The notes: generated by a model not told the origin, from the letters alone. A DNA stretch of 64,000 nt from Gandjariella thermophila (GCF_005405885.1 NZ_BJFL01000003.1:326750-390749), one strand, 5' to 3'; shown: positions 36,191-44,783, counted from the stretch's first letter. Program-made: numbers and translations.

Positions 36191-36496
36191 AGGCCCCTCT
36201 CATAACCGTCTTGAAAGCCCTGCTCGTAGCGATCGATCAAGTACTGCTCGACAACATCGCCTGGGGCCGGGCTGACCGTGCGATGAGATGTCGCGGACGT
36301 CAACGTCATCGGCGCGACGGAACCGAAGGTCGAACCCACAGGCTGTCGTGGTGTCGAATGCCGGCGCAGCCACCCATCCCACGAGCCCACCCACGACCAA
36401 CACGATCAAAGCACCCAGCCCGAAGAACAGCAGTTGCTTGTACTGCCGGTTTCGTTGCGCATCCGATGATTCGCGCCGATCGGTACTCTCGTCCAT
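36061..36496 (-). pseudogene. Frameshifted small membrane protein
   Basis: From ATG 36496 one frame reads MDESTDRRESSDAQRNRQYK and then a membrane segment (QLLFFGLGALIVLVVGGLVGW) up to APAFDTTT near 36345. After that its codons lose protein character. The adjacent frame continues sensibly: RQPVGSTFGSVAPMTLTSA, then a charged helix DVVEQYLIDRYEQGFQDGY and EGRKQAEGETPAK. A possible second shift leads to EWYKHVLSPPSIFLPQ and a stop near 36061. The simplest reading is a membrane-anchored protein broken by one or two frameshifts. Overlapping separate genes are an alternative. Confidence 0.45.
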
Positions 36497-36623
36497 GCTC
36501 GGTCCTCGCCACCGGGAAACAGGACGTTACGAGTACTGCATGACACCCGGCACGCGGCCGCCGCAGCCCCGCAGGAGCATACGGACTCCGGGCAGGCGGC
36601 CTGCCGGTCCATCGCTCTCCGGA

Positions 36624-37247
36624 TCACCGCGGTGCCGGCACCGTCATGCGTCGGCGCTGCCCGCGATGGATGCCCTCGGCGACCAGCAGCGCGCCGTGGA
36701 GGACGAGCAGGATGCCGAACATCAGGGTCAGCACGAGTGCGCTGGGCGCCGGGTAGACGAGGATGAGGATTCCGGCCGCGGCGCCCACCACGCCCGCGGC
36801 GATGGTCCAGCCTCGGGCGGGCACATCCCCGCGGACGCCGTGCACGATCTGCACCAGCCCGGCGACCGTCCAGTACAGGCCCAACAGCAGGACCAGCGCG
36901 GCGATCGTCTGTCCCGGGCGGTCCACAATCAACAGCCCGACAAGGATGCCCAGCACGCCGGTCACGGCGGCCAGGGCGCCGATACCCGGGTCACGGACGG
37001 AGAAGGCGGACACGAGCCAGAACACGCCCGCGACGAGCAGTTGGGCGCCCAACACGATCGCCAGCAGCACCAGGGCCGGCCCCGGCCAGGCCAGCACGAC
37101 CGCACCGGCGGCGACAGTCAGGACCCCGTAGGCGACGGTCCAGCCGGGTGAGGGCCAGCCCCACCCCACCAACCGCCGCGCGGCCTCGAGTCGAGCCTCC
37201 ATCGCGCGTTGCTGAGCCGTATCGGCCGTTCTCCCCGGCGTGTTCAT
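36624..37247 (-). CDS. HdeD/DUF308-like membrane protein
   Basis: The 207-residue protein starts MNTPGRTADTAQQRAMEARL after a strong ribosome site (GGGAGGGCG). Six hydrophobic segments follow, such as WTVAYGVLTVAAGAVVLAWPG, LVLLAIVLGAQLLVAGVFWL, IGALAAVTGVLGILVGLLIV and TIAALVLLLGLYWTVAGLV. The repeated helix pattern with WPG/RPG turns and the GxxxI...H element match the HdeD/DUF308 family, small membrane proteins tied to acid or general stress. It is the most intact gene of the lower-GC island. Confidence 0.8.
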   Translation of the reverse strand: MNTPGRTADTAQQRAMEARLEAARRLVGWGWPSPGWTVAYGVLTVAAGAVVLAWPGPALVLLAIVLGAQLLVAGVFWLVSAFSVRDPGIGALAAVTGVLGILVGLLIVDRPGQTIAALVLLLGLYWTVAGLVQIVHGVRGDVPARGWTIAAGVVGAAAGILILVYPAPSALVLTLMFGILLVLHGALLVAEGIHRGQRRRMTVPAPR

Positions 37248-37489
37248 GGTGACGCCCTCCCTTCGGCGTTCCGAAGCGGACACCTCGCACCATCGGTACG
37301 GCCGCAAAACCGTTCCTGGTGCGAACACGGCCGCTATGGCGCGATATTGAACCTCGGGCTGGGTGGCCAGCAGAGGCATACGACGGCCGAAGACAGGGCC
37401 GAACGTCCATCCACGGTCTGACACGATTGATTGAGCCGAGCTCGGAAAACTCGCCGCTCATCCCGCAGGCCCGATCCAGAGTTGCCCGA

Positions 37490-37797
37490 GTGGATCTGAC
37501 CACCGTTGCCGTGCCCCATAGCCTTTCCCACCTCAGGCCACTGCTGCCTGCGCCTCCGGCTCGTGTCCTCGAGGCCGGTTGCGGCAGAGGCGCCAGAGAC
37601 GACCGTGGCGGTCGAGGCCGACAACATCCAGCGCGACCGACACGGGTGGACCGTCGTGGTGATCGGCCAGGCCAGCCACATTCCCGACGTGGCCGAGATC
37701 TGCGGCCCGAAAGGCATGGCGTTGCGGTCGTGGGCCCCAGATGGACGTCACTGCGTGGTGCGCATCCAGATCGAGCGGGTCAGCGGGCGACGCATTC
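37490..37797 (+). pseudogene. Chimeric remnant: methyltransferase start joined to PPOX-family C-terminus
   Basis: From GTG 37490 one frame reads VDLTTVAVPHSLSHLRPLLP and PPARVLEAGCGRG, the start of a SAM methyltransferase up to motif I. At about 37595 coherence moves to the next frame, which reads ETTVAVEADNIQRDRHGWTV, then VVIGQASHIPDVAEICG and WAPDGRHCVVRIQIERVSGRRI. The latter is the C-terminal half of a pyridoxamine-5-phosphate-oxidase-like (split-barrel flavin) protein. Two unrelated gene pieces have been fused by a deletion, and neither is complete. Confidence 0.55.
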
Positions 37798-37967
37798 CAG
37801 CGGGCTCAGCCACCGACGACGGTATGCCGCGTGAGTCGTTGGCCGGACTCTGACACCGAGCCTCCAGCGATCACGGCCGTGCACTCCGCGTGCCACCAGC
37901 AACGGTCAACCATAGTCAACAGCGGTCTACACCGGAGCATCGCCCCACCCCGGCAAGATCACACAAA

Positions 37968-37999
37968 AGCCCGCTGACCTGGGAAAAAGCCAGCGGGCT
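37968..37999 (-). terminator. Original terminator of the tRNA-Phe transcript (chromosomal copy)
   Basis: On the minus strand, arms CAGCGGGCT-type and AGCCCGCTG (37991-37999 with 37968-37976) form a 9-bp hairpin followed by CTTTTGTGTG. It lies next to the truncated tRNA-Phe copy and matches, with a compensated base pair, the hairpin beside the intact tRNA at 44548-44579. Confidence 0.7.
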
Positions 38000-38048
38000 G
38001 AGGGTGGCCAGGGGCGGGGTCGAACCGCCGACCTTCCGCTTTTCAGGC
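37999..38048. repeat. Left attachment site (tRNA-Phe 3' fragment)
   Basis: These 50 bases are identical to 44579-44628 and correspond to tRNA-Phe nucleotides 31-74 plus 6 bases downstream, on the minus strand. The match ends inside the anticodon stem. The integrase gene ends 59 bp further in. Confidence 0.9.
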
Positions 38049-38106
38049 CCGCGCGTTTCCGCAGGACACATGGGGTGTGAGGACACCACGTGCGTTCCCC
38101 GTGCGA

Positions 38107-39237
38107 CTAGCCCTTGACCACGATCGTTCGCGGCAGCTTGGCCGCGTTCCCGTGCTGCGCCAGGTTGGACAGTGCCGCCGCGACCTCCCGGTCACGACCG
38201 GCCACGGCGTGCAGGTACCGGTTGGCCGCCGCCGGCGAGCTGTGCCCGAGGCGCAACATCAGGTCCTTCAGCGTCGCACCGGTCGCCGCCGCCAAGGTCT
38301 GCCCGGTGTGCCGCAGGTCATGGAAGGTGAAGCCCTTCATGCCCACCCTGTCCCGAGCGCGGGTGAACGCCTGACGGATGGCATCCCCTCGCATCGGACG
38401 ACCATCGCGGCCAACGAAGACCCGATCTGTGCCAGCCCACTCGCGCATGTGCTCAGCGAGCACCGGAAGCACGTGCGGCGGGATGCTCACCGTCCGTCGG
38501 CCCGCCTCAGACTTCGGGTCACCGTCGAAAGCTACCGGTTGTTCCAACAGCTCAACCCGGTTCTTCCGGACTGTGACAGTCCGGGCCTTGAGGTCGATGT
38601 CATCGCGGTGCAACGCGCACACCTCGCCCCGCCGCAGCCCGCACCAGGCGGCCAGCAACACCGCCGCCCGGTAGCGCGGAGTGATCGCGCCCACCAGCTC
38701 CGCCACCTGGGCAGGCGTCGCCACCTGCCGTTCCTTCGCCTTGTCCGCAGTAGCGCCTGGGATCTGGCACGGGTTACGGGTGATCGCCCCGTCCCGCACC
38801 GCCTGATTCATCACCGCCCGGAGGAACGAGTACGACTGAGCGATGGACCGGCGACCACCCTCCCCGCGCAGTGCCTCACTGTGCCACTGGCGAACCACGG
38901 CCGGCGTGATGGCGACGAGTGGCTTGTCAACCAGCGGCGCCAGGTGCAGCCGGAGGTTGCGCAGGCAGGTCTCTTCCCAGCGCCGACCAACCTTCGGGTT
39001 GTCCTGCAGGTACGCCCGCGCGTACTCGCCGAACAGTTGCAGGCCAAGCTGTTCGTTGAGCCACACGCCGCGCGAGATGTCCGCCTCAACCTGCACCAAC
39101 CAACGATCAGCATCCGTCCGCGTCCTGAACGTGTGCGGTGCCGTTTGCCGCTTCCCGTCCGGGCCGATGAACGACGCCTGGTACCGACCCGACGGAAGTC
39201 GGCGGATGTAGCCGAAGCGGCGACGATTCTTGGCCAT
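38107..39237 (-). CDS. int: Tyrosine site-specific integrase
   Basis: The 376-residue protein carries an AP2-like/SAM-like N-terminal part (FGYIRRLPSGRYQASFIGPD, then a core-binding helical domain at about 60-160) and the tyrosine recombinase catalytic domain. Catalytic residues are R202 in CGLRRGEV, H306 and R309 in FHDLRHT, H332 in LGHSS and the nucleophile Y341 in NRYLH. It begins at ATG 39237, sharing one base with the stop of xis (TGATG). The gene stops 59 bp from the left attachment repeat, the usual place for an element integrase. It should catalyse integration into tRNA-Phe. Confidence 0.95.
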   Translation of the reverse strand: MAKNRRRFGYIRRLPSGRYQASFIGPDGKRQTAPHTFRTRTDADRWLVQVEADISRGVWLNEQLGLQLFGEYARAYLQDNPKVGRRWEETCLRNLRLHLAPLVDKPLVAITPAVVRQWHSEALRGEGGRRSIAQSYSFLRAVMNQAVRDGAITRNPCQIPGATADKAKERQVATPAQVAELVGAITPRYRAAVLLAAWCGLRRGEVCALHRDDIDLKARTVTVRKNRVELLEQPVAFDGDPKSEAGRRTVSIPPHVLPVLAEHMREWAGTDRVFVGRDGRPMRGDAIRQAFTRARDRVGMKGFTFHDLRHTGQTLAAATGATLKDLMLRLGHSSPAAANRYLHAVAGRDREVAAALSNLAQHGNAAKLPRTIVVKG

Positions 39238-39461
39238 CAGTCCACCACCCGGCCGGCCTGCCAACGGACGGTGACGGCCTCGACCTTGCCGGCCTGGACG
39301 AACGCCTCCAGGTCCGCGCGCTTGATCCGCACGTACCGGCCGAGCTTGTAGAAGGTGATGCGCCGCTCGGCGACCAGCCGGCGGACGAAGCGCACCGAGG
39401 TGTTGAGGTAGGCCGCCGCCTCTTCCACCGAGTAGTGCTCACCAGCGAGGACAGCCGCCAT
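39237..39461 (-). CDS. xis: Excisionase / MerR-like helix-turn-helix protein
   Basis: The 74-residue protein has a winged-HTH excisionase domain: YSVEEAAAYLNTSVRFVRRLVAE, then RITFYKLGRYVRIKRADLEAF. In such elements this protein directs the integrase toward excision. Start and stop each overlap neighbours by one base (TGATG), so it is translationally coupled between the small HTH protein and int. A GTG one codon upstream is an alternative start. Confidence 0.88.
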   Translation of the reverse strand: MAAVLAGEHYSVEEAAAYLNTSVRFVRRLVAERRITFYKLGRYVRIKRADLEAFVQAGKVEAVTVRWQAGRVVD

Positions 39462-39728
39462 CACGCACCCCCCTCCGGTGGCAGCCCGTCCAGCCAGGCT
39501 TCGAGCTGGCCACGCCAGACCAGCCAGTGCCCGCCGACGAGCAGGCCGCCGCGGATGGTGCCGTCGGCGAGGTAGCCGGCGGTGACCTCGCAGGTCAGGT
39601 CGAGCAGGTAGGCCACCTCCCGCAGGGTGTAGAGTGTCGCGGCCGGGTCGATGTCGGGCACCGGACCCCGGTAGGCGTCCTCATCGGACGGGCCGTGGTC
39701 GAAGGGCTCACGCGGGAACGGGATCAGC

Positions 39729-39736
<8 letters not shown>
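39461..39736 (-). CDS. Small HTH protein, second excisionase-like factor
   Basis: The 91-residue protein begins MGELIPFPREPFDHGPSDED. The C-terminal half reads TLYTLREVAYLLDLTCEVTAGYLAD, then GGHWLVWRGQLEAWLDGL. This follows the pattern of excisionase/MerR-type winged helices (a helix-turn-helix followed by W/V wing and L-E-A-W-L). It sits between rep and xis, overlapping rep by 8 bp. It may help excision or control rep. I cannot assign it to a named family. Confidence 0.65.
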
Positions 39737-41080
<1,344 letters not shown>

Positions 41081-41084
<4 letters not shown>

Positions 41085-41494
41085 GCGACCACCGCCACCG
41101 TGTCCACGACCGCCCGCCGGGTGACGAGCAGGTCCGATTCGGACACCACCAGATAGGAGCCCTGCCCCCAGCAGCCACCACACGGCGTGCAGGTCCACGG
41201 CCGGTGACCCGTGCCCGAGCACTGTTGGCAGGGCTTGCGCACCGGCAACCGGTGCGGGCTGACCGTGAAGGACTCATCCGGGCCGACGAAGTCGTAGACC
41301 TCCCCGTCATCGACCAGCACGTCCCACTCCCCCGCGCACAGGTCCAATCGGTCTTCGACTACGTCGGCGGCGTAGCCGGGCAGGTCCCGAAACCGGGACT
41401 GCGCATAGGCAACCCCGGTCAACGGGTTGACCTCGGAGAACCGGAACGACTCCGGAACGATCACCACAGACAACGTTGCAGTCACCGGGATCAC
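41081..41494 (-). CDS. Cys-rich element protein A (DnaJ-like CxxC motifs)
   Basis: The 137-residue protein starts at GTG 41494, overlapping the stop of its paralogue by 4 bp (GTGA). It has an N-terminal core FRFSEVNPLTG and SRFRDLPGYAADVV, then AGEWDVLVDDG. The C-terminal zinc-type cluster PCQQCSGTGHRPW plus CTPCGGCWGQG (Cys 89, 92, 102, 105, 108) resembles the CxxCxGxG repeats of DnaJ. It is clearly related to the next gene upstream. The two precede rep in one operon, suggesting a replication or regulatory accessory role. No family is known to me. Confidence 0.72.
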
Positions 41495-41913
41495 CGCCCC
41501 ACCTGCGCCAGCGCGCCCTGAGCGCAGAAGCACAGGAACGGCTCACCGACCGTGCCGGTGATCGAGCCGTCGATGTCGGCGGTGACGCAGGTGCCGAAGC
41601 AGTCGCCGCACACATCGGCCGGCGGGTTGTCGTAGTCGCGGGAGTTGACCTCCGCACGCCAGCCGGCCAGCGCGTGCCACCCGCCGATGCCCGGCACCGC
41701 CGACGCCCCACCAGCAGCCACCAGGGCGTCCCACTGTTCCGGGCTGAGCCGGGTGCCGCGCACCACGTTGGCCGCGTACGCCGGCAGCTCGGCGAACCGG
41801 GACGCCACGTAGGGCGCGCCGGTCATGGGGTTGATGTCCCCGAACCGAAACCAGGTCAGGTCATCGGTGTCGGGACGCTCGTCCTGAACAGGAACCGAAA
41901 GGACCGCAGTCAC
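41491..41913 (-). CDS. Cys-rich element protein B, paralogue of protein A
   Basis: The 140-residue protein begins VTAVLSVPVQDERPDTDD at GTG 41913 with a good ribosome site (GCGGAGGTTTGACC). Its core, FRFGDINPMTG and SRFAELPAYAANVV, matches protein A at 18 of 30 positions, followed by PEQWDALVAAGG. The C-terminal Cys set differs (VCGDCFGTCV and FLCFC; Cys 102, 105, 109, 128, 130). It is the first gene of the leftward rep-int operon. It probably arose by tandem duplication with protein A. Confidence 0.72.
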   Translation of the reverse strand: MTAVLSVPVQDERPDTDDLTWFRFGDINPMTGAPYVASRFAELPAYAANVVRGTRLSPEQWDALVAAGGASAVPGIGGWHALAGWRAEVNSRDYDNPPADVCGDCFGTCVTADIDGSITGTVGEPFLCFCAQGALAQVGR

Positions 41914-42012
41914 GGTCAAACCTCCGCGAGCCGAGGACTCAGCGGCAGGCTTGGCTACGCAGCGTCGCACGCGATACGCTCAACGAGCGCATGGACCGCA
42001 AAGCTTGCGCGC

Positions 42013-42080
42013 GGACTGCGCGGGATGCCGCCCGCTAAGTCCAACCTCCGGCCCGGATGGGATGCCGCCCGTCCGGGCCG
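42013..42080. repeat. Twin hairpins with the same GGGATGCCGCCC apex
   Basis: Hairpin 1 (42013-42042) has outer arms GGACT/AGTCC and inner GCGGG/CCCGC. Hairpin 2 (42049-42080) has arms CGGCCCGGA (42049-42057) and TCCGGGCCG (42072-42080) with an inner GGG/CCC. Both present the loop ATGCCG between GGG and CCC, 37 bp apart. They lie between the XRE regulator end and the rep operon start, where a rolling-circle origin or a terminator could be. Confidence 0.55.
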
Positions 42081-42103
42081 TTTGCTGTCACGGAGGAGTC
42101 TAG

Positions 42104-42130
42104 CCGCACTTTTAGTGCGGGTCTAGCACT
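42104..42130. promoter_or_regulatory. Putative operator 1 of the element regulator
   Basis: CCGCACTTTTAGTGCGG (42104-42120), a perfect 7-bp inverted repeat, is followed by GTCTAGCACT (42121-42130). The 27-bp arrangement matches the site at 43711-43737 on the other strand at 19 of 27 positions. It lies about 190 bp upstream of the rep operon and just after the regulator gene. Confidence 0.55.
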
Positions 42131-42140
42131 CGAAGTACGT

Positions 42141-43352
42141 TCACCCTGATGGCCTAGCGTAGAGCTGCGCCGCGAGGTCGGCGAACTCTGGATCGTCCGC
42201 CGCCGCCGTCTGCCCAAGATCATCCATCAGCGCACGTACGAGCGGGTGGTTACGCACCTGCTCCGGTGCGATCCGGTCTGCAGAGCGCAGCGCCGACACC
42301 ACGCCGTCAACGTTGCGGCGTTGCGCATGCGCCCTGGCGAGGTCGATCAGTAGTCGGCCCTGCCGCTCCGCCGACAGGTTCGACGCGTTCACAGCCTCAC
42401 CGACCCGCAGCGCGCGACCCGCGTCGCCCAGCTCCAACGCAACCGCCACCTCATGAAGCTTGACGTTGGTCGGTCCGAATTCAGTGTCATAATCATTCCG
42501 ATCAGCGCCAAGTTCATCCGCGAATCGCGCAGCCTTTTCTAGACGAGCGTATGCCTCGTTCGCGTCGTCAGACCGGGCGGCAATGACCGCAAGCTGCAAA
42601 TTCAGCGCACCCCGCAAGGAATAGACAGCAGGGTCAGCCGAACCGTCCAGTGTAGACAGTGTTTCCTCGGCCGTCTCAGCCGTTGTCCGCGCGAGATCCA
42701 ACCAGCGAGCACCCTGAAAGACCAGGGTGAGTCGAAACGCTCCCTCAGCCATCAGCAACGGATCATCTGAACGCTCAGCAGCGTTAATCGCGCGATCAGC
42801 GGCTACCCACGCAGCGGCGAATTCCCCAACTTTGGAAAGCACTGCGGCAGCGGCGTGGTAGGTCTTGGCGAGCGCACCGAAAAGGTTCTTCTTATCGTCA
42901 CCAGCCGCCGCGCGTGCGCCAGTTTCAAGCTGAGGGATCAGCTCAAGTAGCATTTCGCCAAGTTTTTCGTAGGACGAGCCGTGCGCGTACTCCCACGCGA
43001 GGACCGCACCACTCTCCAAATCTGCCGAATTCACTTCACGCGGACGAGTAAGAACGGCCCGCAAGGCGTTGCTTGACGTAAGTACAAGTGCCAAGTCGCT
43101 AACTACGCGAGGCTTGTCCGTAGCGGCGGCGACCACAGGAGCAGTGGGCGCAAGCTCGGACAACGGCACCTCAAGCACGTCGGCAATGCGTTCCAACACC
43201 GACATGCGGTCAATCTTCCGGACGCCTCGCTCTACCTGGCTTACCCAAGTTTCCGACCGGTCAAGAAGCGCACCGAGTTCCTTCTGAGAAAGCCCGCGCT
43301 TCCTTCGCTCGGTGGCGATCTTTCGCCCGAGGACCTTCTCATCGTCACTCAC
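42141..43352 (-). CDS. XRE-family regulator with TPR-like C-terminal domain
   Basis: The 403-residue protein starts at GTG 43352, overlapping the end of the ABM gene by 8 bp. An N-terminal HTH (about 8-65) reads IATERRKRGLSQKELGALLD, then SETWVSQVERGVRKI. The remaining 330 residues are helical repeats, such as FGALAKTYHAAAAVLSKVGEFAAAW and AYARLEKAARFADELG, like the TPR sensor part of peptide- or ligand-controlled Rgg/PlcR-type and SARP-associated regulators. Codon usage is less GC-biased than in the host genes. It probably controls replication and excision of the element through the two 27-bp sites. Confidence 0.85.
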   Translation of the reverse strand: MSDDEKVLGRKIATERRKRGLSQKELGALLDRSETWVSQVERGVRKIDRMSVLERIADVLEVPLSELAPTAPVVAAATDKPRVVSDLALVLTSSNALRAVLTRPREVNSADLESGAVLAWEYAHGSSYEKLGEMLLELIPQLETGARAAAGDDKKNLFGALAKTYHAAAAVLSKVGEFAAAWVAADRAINAAERSDDPLLMAEGAFRLTLVFQGARWLDLARTTAETAEETLSTLDGSADPAVYSLRGALNLQLAVIAARSDDANEAYARLEKAARFADELGADRNDYDTEFGPTNVKLHEVAVALELGDAGRALRVGEAVNASNLSAERQGRLLIDLARAHAQRRNVDGVVSALRSADRIAPEQVRNHPLVRALMDDLGQTAAADDPEFADLAAQLYARPSG

Positions 43353-43659
43353 TTTCGATCAATCCCTTACCCGAAGTAGGCTCGACAAACTCGACACGAT
43401 ATGTGTCAAGGTACTGCTCTCGCTCGGCAAGGAAGCGCTTCACGTGCGGCTGCGATTCATGGTCCTCGAAAGCTTGCCGGTCACGGTAGACCTCGTAGAA
43501 CACGCGCGACAGTGGAGAATCCGCCACGGTGTGCACGATGTAGATGAGCGTCCCCGGTTCCTCAGATTGGATCTTCGGGGCCGTCTCTGCGACCAAGGCG
43601 TCAAAGCCGGCGGCCGACTCCTCGTCTTTCAACTCGAACCGGACCACGAGCCCGAACAT
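43345..43659 (-). CDS. Antibiotic biosynthesis monooxygenase (ABM) domain protein
   Basis: The 104-residue protein starts MFGLVVRFELKDEESAAGFD with a good ribosome site (GGGAGGTTTCG). The dimeric ferredoxin-like ABM pattern is seen in ESAAGFDALVAETAPKIQSEEPG, LIYIVHTVADSP, RVFYEVYRDRQAFEDHESQPHV and FLAEREQYLDTYRV. Such domains act as small monooxygenases or unknown binding proteins. It is the first gene of the leftward unit ABM-XRE, and a candidate operator lies about 50-80 bp upstream. A role as a cargo or signal-sensing partner is only a guess. Confidence 0.82.
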   Translation of the reverse strand: MFGLVVRFELKDEESAAGFDALVAETAPKIQSEEPGTLIYIVHTVADSPLSRVFYEVYRDRQAFEDHESQPHVKRFLAEREQYLDTYRVEFVEPTSGKGLIESE

Positions 43660-43710
43660 CGAAACCTCCCAATTCTGTGAGACGCACTCAGTGTACGGCA
43701 TAGCATCGCA

Positions 43711-43737
43711 AGTGCGCACCTAGCACAAATAGTGCGG
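43711..43737 (-). promoter_or_regulatory. Putative operator 2 and promoter of the ABM-XRE unit
   Basis: On the minus strand, CCGCACT and ATT are followed by TGTGCTAGGTGCGCACT, giving the same 27-bp spacing as operator 1. A weak promoter can be fitted with -35 TTGTGC (plus 43723-43728), a 17-bp spacer and -10 TGCTAT (plus 43700-43705), so the operator would cover the -35. The match is by eye. Confidence 0.5.
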
Positions 43738-43739
43738 GT

Positions 43740-44578
43740 TTCTCGGGACATTGTTGCCATGTTCACAGAGAGCCGCAGACCGATCACACGCCGCGCGACG
43801 CCGGGATGCCCAGGGCCACGGTGAGGACTTTCTCTACTGGATCAAGGCGGCCCTGACGGGCCGCACGGCGCGCTCGAACAGGCGCGCGATCCTCGGCTCT
43901 CGCTCCGCTACCGCCGAGCCCGCGCCGGAACGCCGCCGAGCGCGCCGGCACTTCAGGGCGTGATCCACAGGAGACACCAACACCGTGACGGCGACGGACG
44001 AGGCTCTGAGGTTCCCGAGCTGGCCAGTGCTCGCGGGTCCGCTCGGCCGGCAGCGCCCACGCCCGCACCGCGAGCCCGCTCGGCCCGCTGTAGCCGTGCC
44101 GGCCCGGCAAGCGGGCGTGCGGCCTGGCGGCCGGTCCCGCGCCGGGCCGGCGGACAGGGCCGGCGGGCCGCGGGCGGGCCGAGGTCGGCCGGCGAGCACG
44201 CCAAGAGAAGAAGAGATGTCCTCGCCGGACGGGCAGGTCTCCGGGATAGCCCGAATGCCGCAACGCTGCGGTTCGCGGGTGGCCCCGGGGCGTGCCATCC
44301 CGCCGACCTCCCGGAGGGCTATCACGCCGCAGCAAGGGGGACAAGCTTGGCACCGACCGTCCAGTATGGACAGAGGTTGTCCCCCTTGCCACGGCGTGAT
44401 CGGGCACAGCCAGGTCGACGGGATGGCACGAAGGCCCCCCGCTTGAGGGAGTCAGGCCGTGCGATCCACGTGCGACTAGCAGCGGTCAACCACGGTCAAC
44501 ACCGGCGAGTAGAGGATCAACGACCGTGCTGGACAAGATCACGCACAAACCCGCTGACCTGGGGAAAGGCCAGCGGGT
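43740..44578. other. Right arm of the element without a supported gene
   Basis: A small rightward frame from ATG 43759 begins MFTESRRPITRRAT; a shifted frame continues with DFLYWIKAALTGRTARSNRR to a stop at 43963, suggesting a broken small gene. A second frame begins at GTG 43985 after ACAGGAGACACC but turns into Arg/Pro-rich shadow sequence. A long inverted repeat occupies 44321-44400. From 44453 onward the sequence resembles the chromosomal tRNA-Phe flank. Confidence 0.45.
44321..44400. repeat. 80-bp nested inverted repeat, candidate origin
   Basis: ATCACGCCG (44321-44329) pairs with CGGCGTGAT (44392-44400) and CAAGGGGGACAA (44333-44344) with TTGTCCCCCTTG (44377-44388), separated by 3-base mismatches. 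The 32-base loop holds a further GTCCA-GTA-TGGAC hairpin. An upstream GATAGCCC (44245 region) also complements GGGCTATC at 44317-44324. Such structures are typical of plasmid single- or double-strand origins or transfer origins. Confidence 0.6.
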
Positions 44579-44579
44579 T
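44548..44579 (-). terminator. Terminator of the tRNA cluster (element-borne copy)
   Basis: Arms AACCCGCTG (44548-44556) and CAGCGGGTT (44571-44579) form a 9-bp hairpin 6 bp after tRNA-Phe, with a short T-run in the minus direction (GTTTGTG). One pair is A-T here and G-C in the copy at 37968-37999, so pairing is conserved while sequence differs. Confidence 0.7.
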
Positions 44580-44628
44580 GAGGGTGGCCAGGGGCGGGGT
44601 CGAACCGCCGACCTTCCGCTTTTCAGGC
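44579..44628. repeat. Right attachment site (inside intact tRNA-Phe)
   Basis: Identical over 50 bases to 37999-38048. It covers the 3' 44 bases of tRNA-Phe and 6 bases beyond. Integration at this site rebuilt a complete tRNA. Confidence 0.9.
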
Positions 44629-44658
44629 GGACGCTCGTACCAACTGAGCTACCTGGCC
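44585..44658 (-). tRNA. pheT: tRNA-Phe (GAA)
   Basis: The minus strand folds as a 74-nt tRNA: acceptor GGCCAGG/CCTGGCC with discriminator A, D arm GCTC/GAGC, anticodon stem TCCGC/GCGGA with loop CTGAAAA (anticodon GAA), and T arm GGCGG-TTCGACC-CCGCC. CCA is not encoded. It is the integration target of the element to its left. Confidence 0.97.
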
Positions 44659-44692
44659 ATAGGCGTCCGGCCTTCTGGCCGTTCGCTCTCGG

Positions 44693-44766
44693 CGACCCAG
44701 ACGGGACTCGAACCCGCGACCTCCGCCGTGACAGGGCGGCGCGCTAACCAACTGCGCCACTGGGCC
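44693..44766 (-). tRNA. aspT: tRNA-Asp (GTC)
   Basis: The 74-nt minus-strand tRNA has acceptor GGCCCAG/CTGGGTC with discriminator G, anticodon loop CTGTCAC (anticodon GTC) and T loop TTCGAGT. It sits between tRNA-Glu and tRNA-Phe with a 34-bp spacer, the usual Glu-Asp-Phe order in actinobacteria. Confidence 0.97.
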
Positions 44767-44783
44767 TGGTGGCTTCTTCGCCG

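Noticed and set aside
42141..43659. XRE-ABM pair considered as a toxin-antitoxin module
   Set aside because: The regulator is 403 residues with a TPR-like sensor part and the partner is an ABM fold; neither matches known toxin or antitoxin families.
44321..44400. Nested inverted repeat considered as a simple terminator
   Set aside because: The loop is 32 bases, there is no T-run and no supported gene ends nearby, so an origin-like role is more fitting.
43985..44446. Rightward frame with a GTG after ACAGGAGACACC in the element arm
   Set aside because: After about 20 residues the sequence becomes Arg/Pro/Ala shadow-like and runs through the large inverted repeat; kept only as a note in the arm description.
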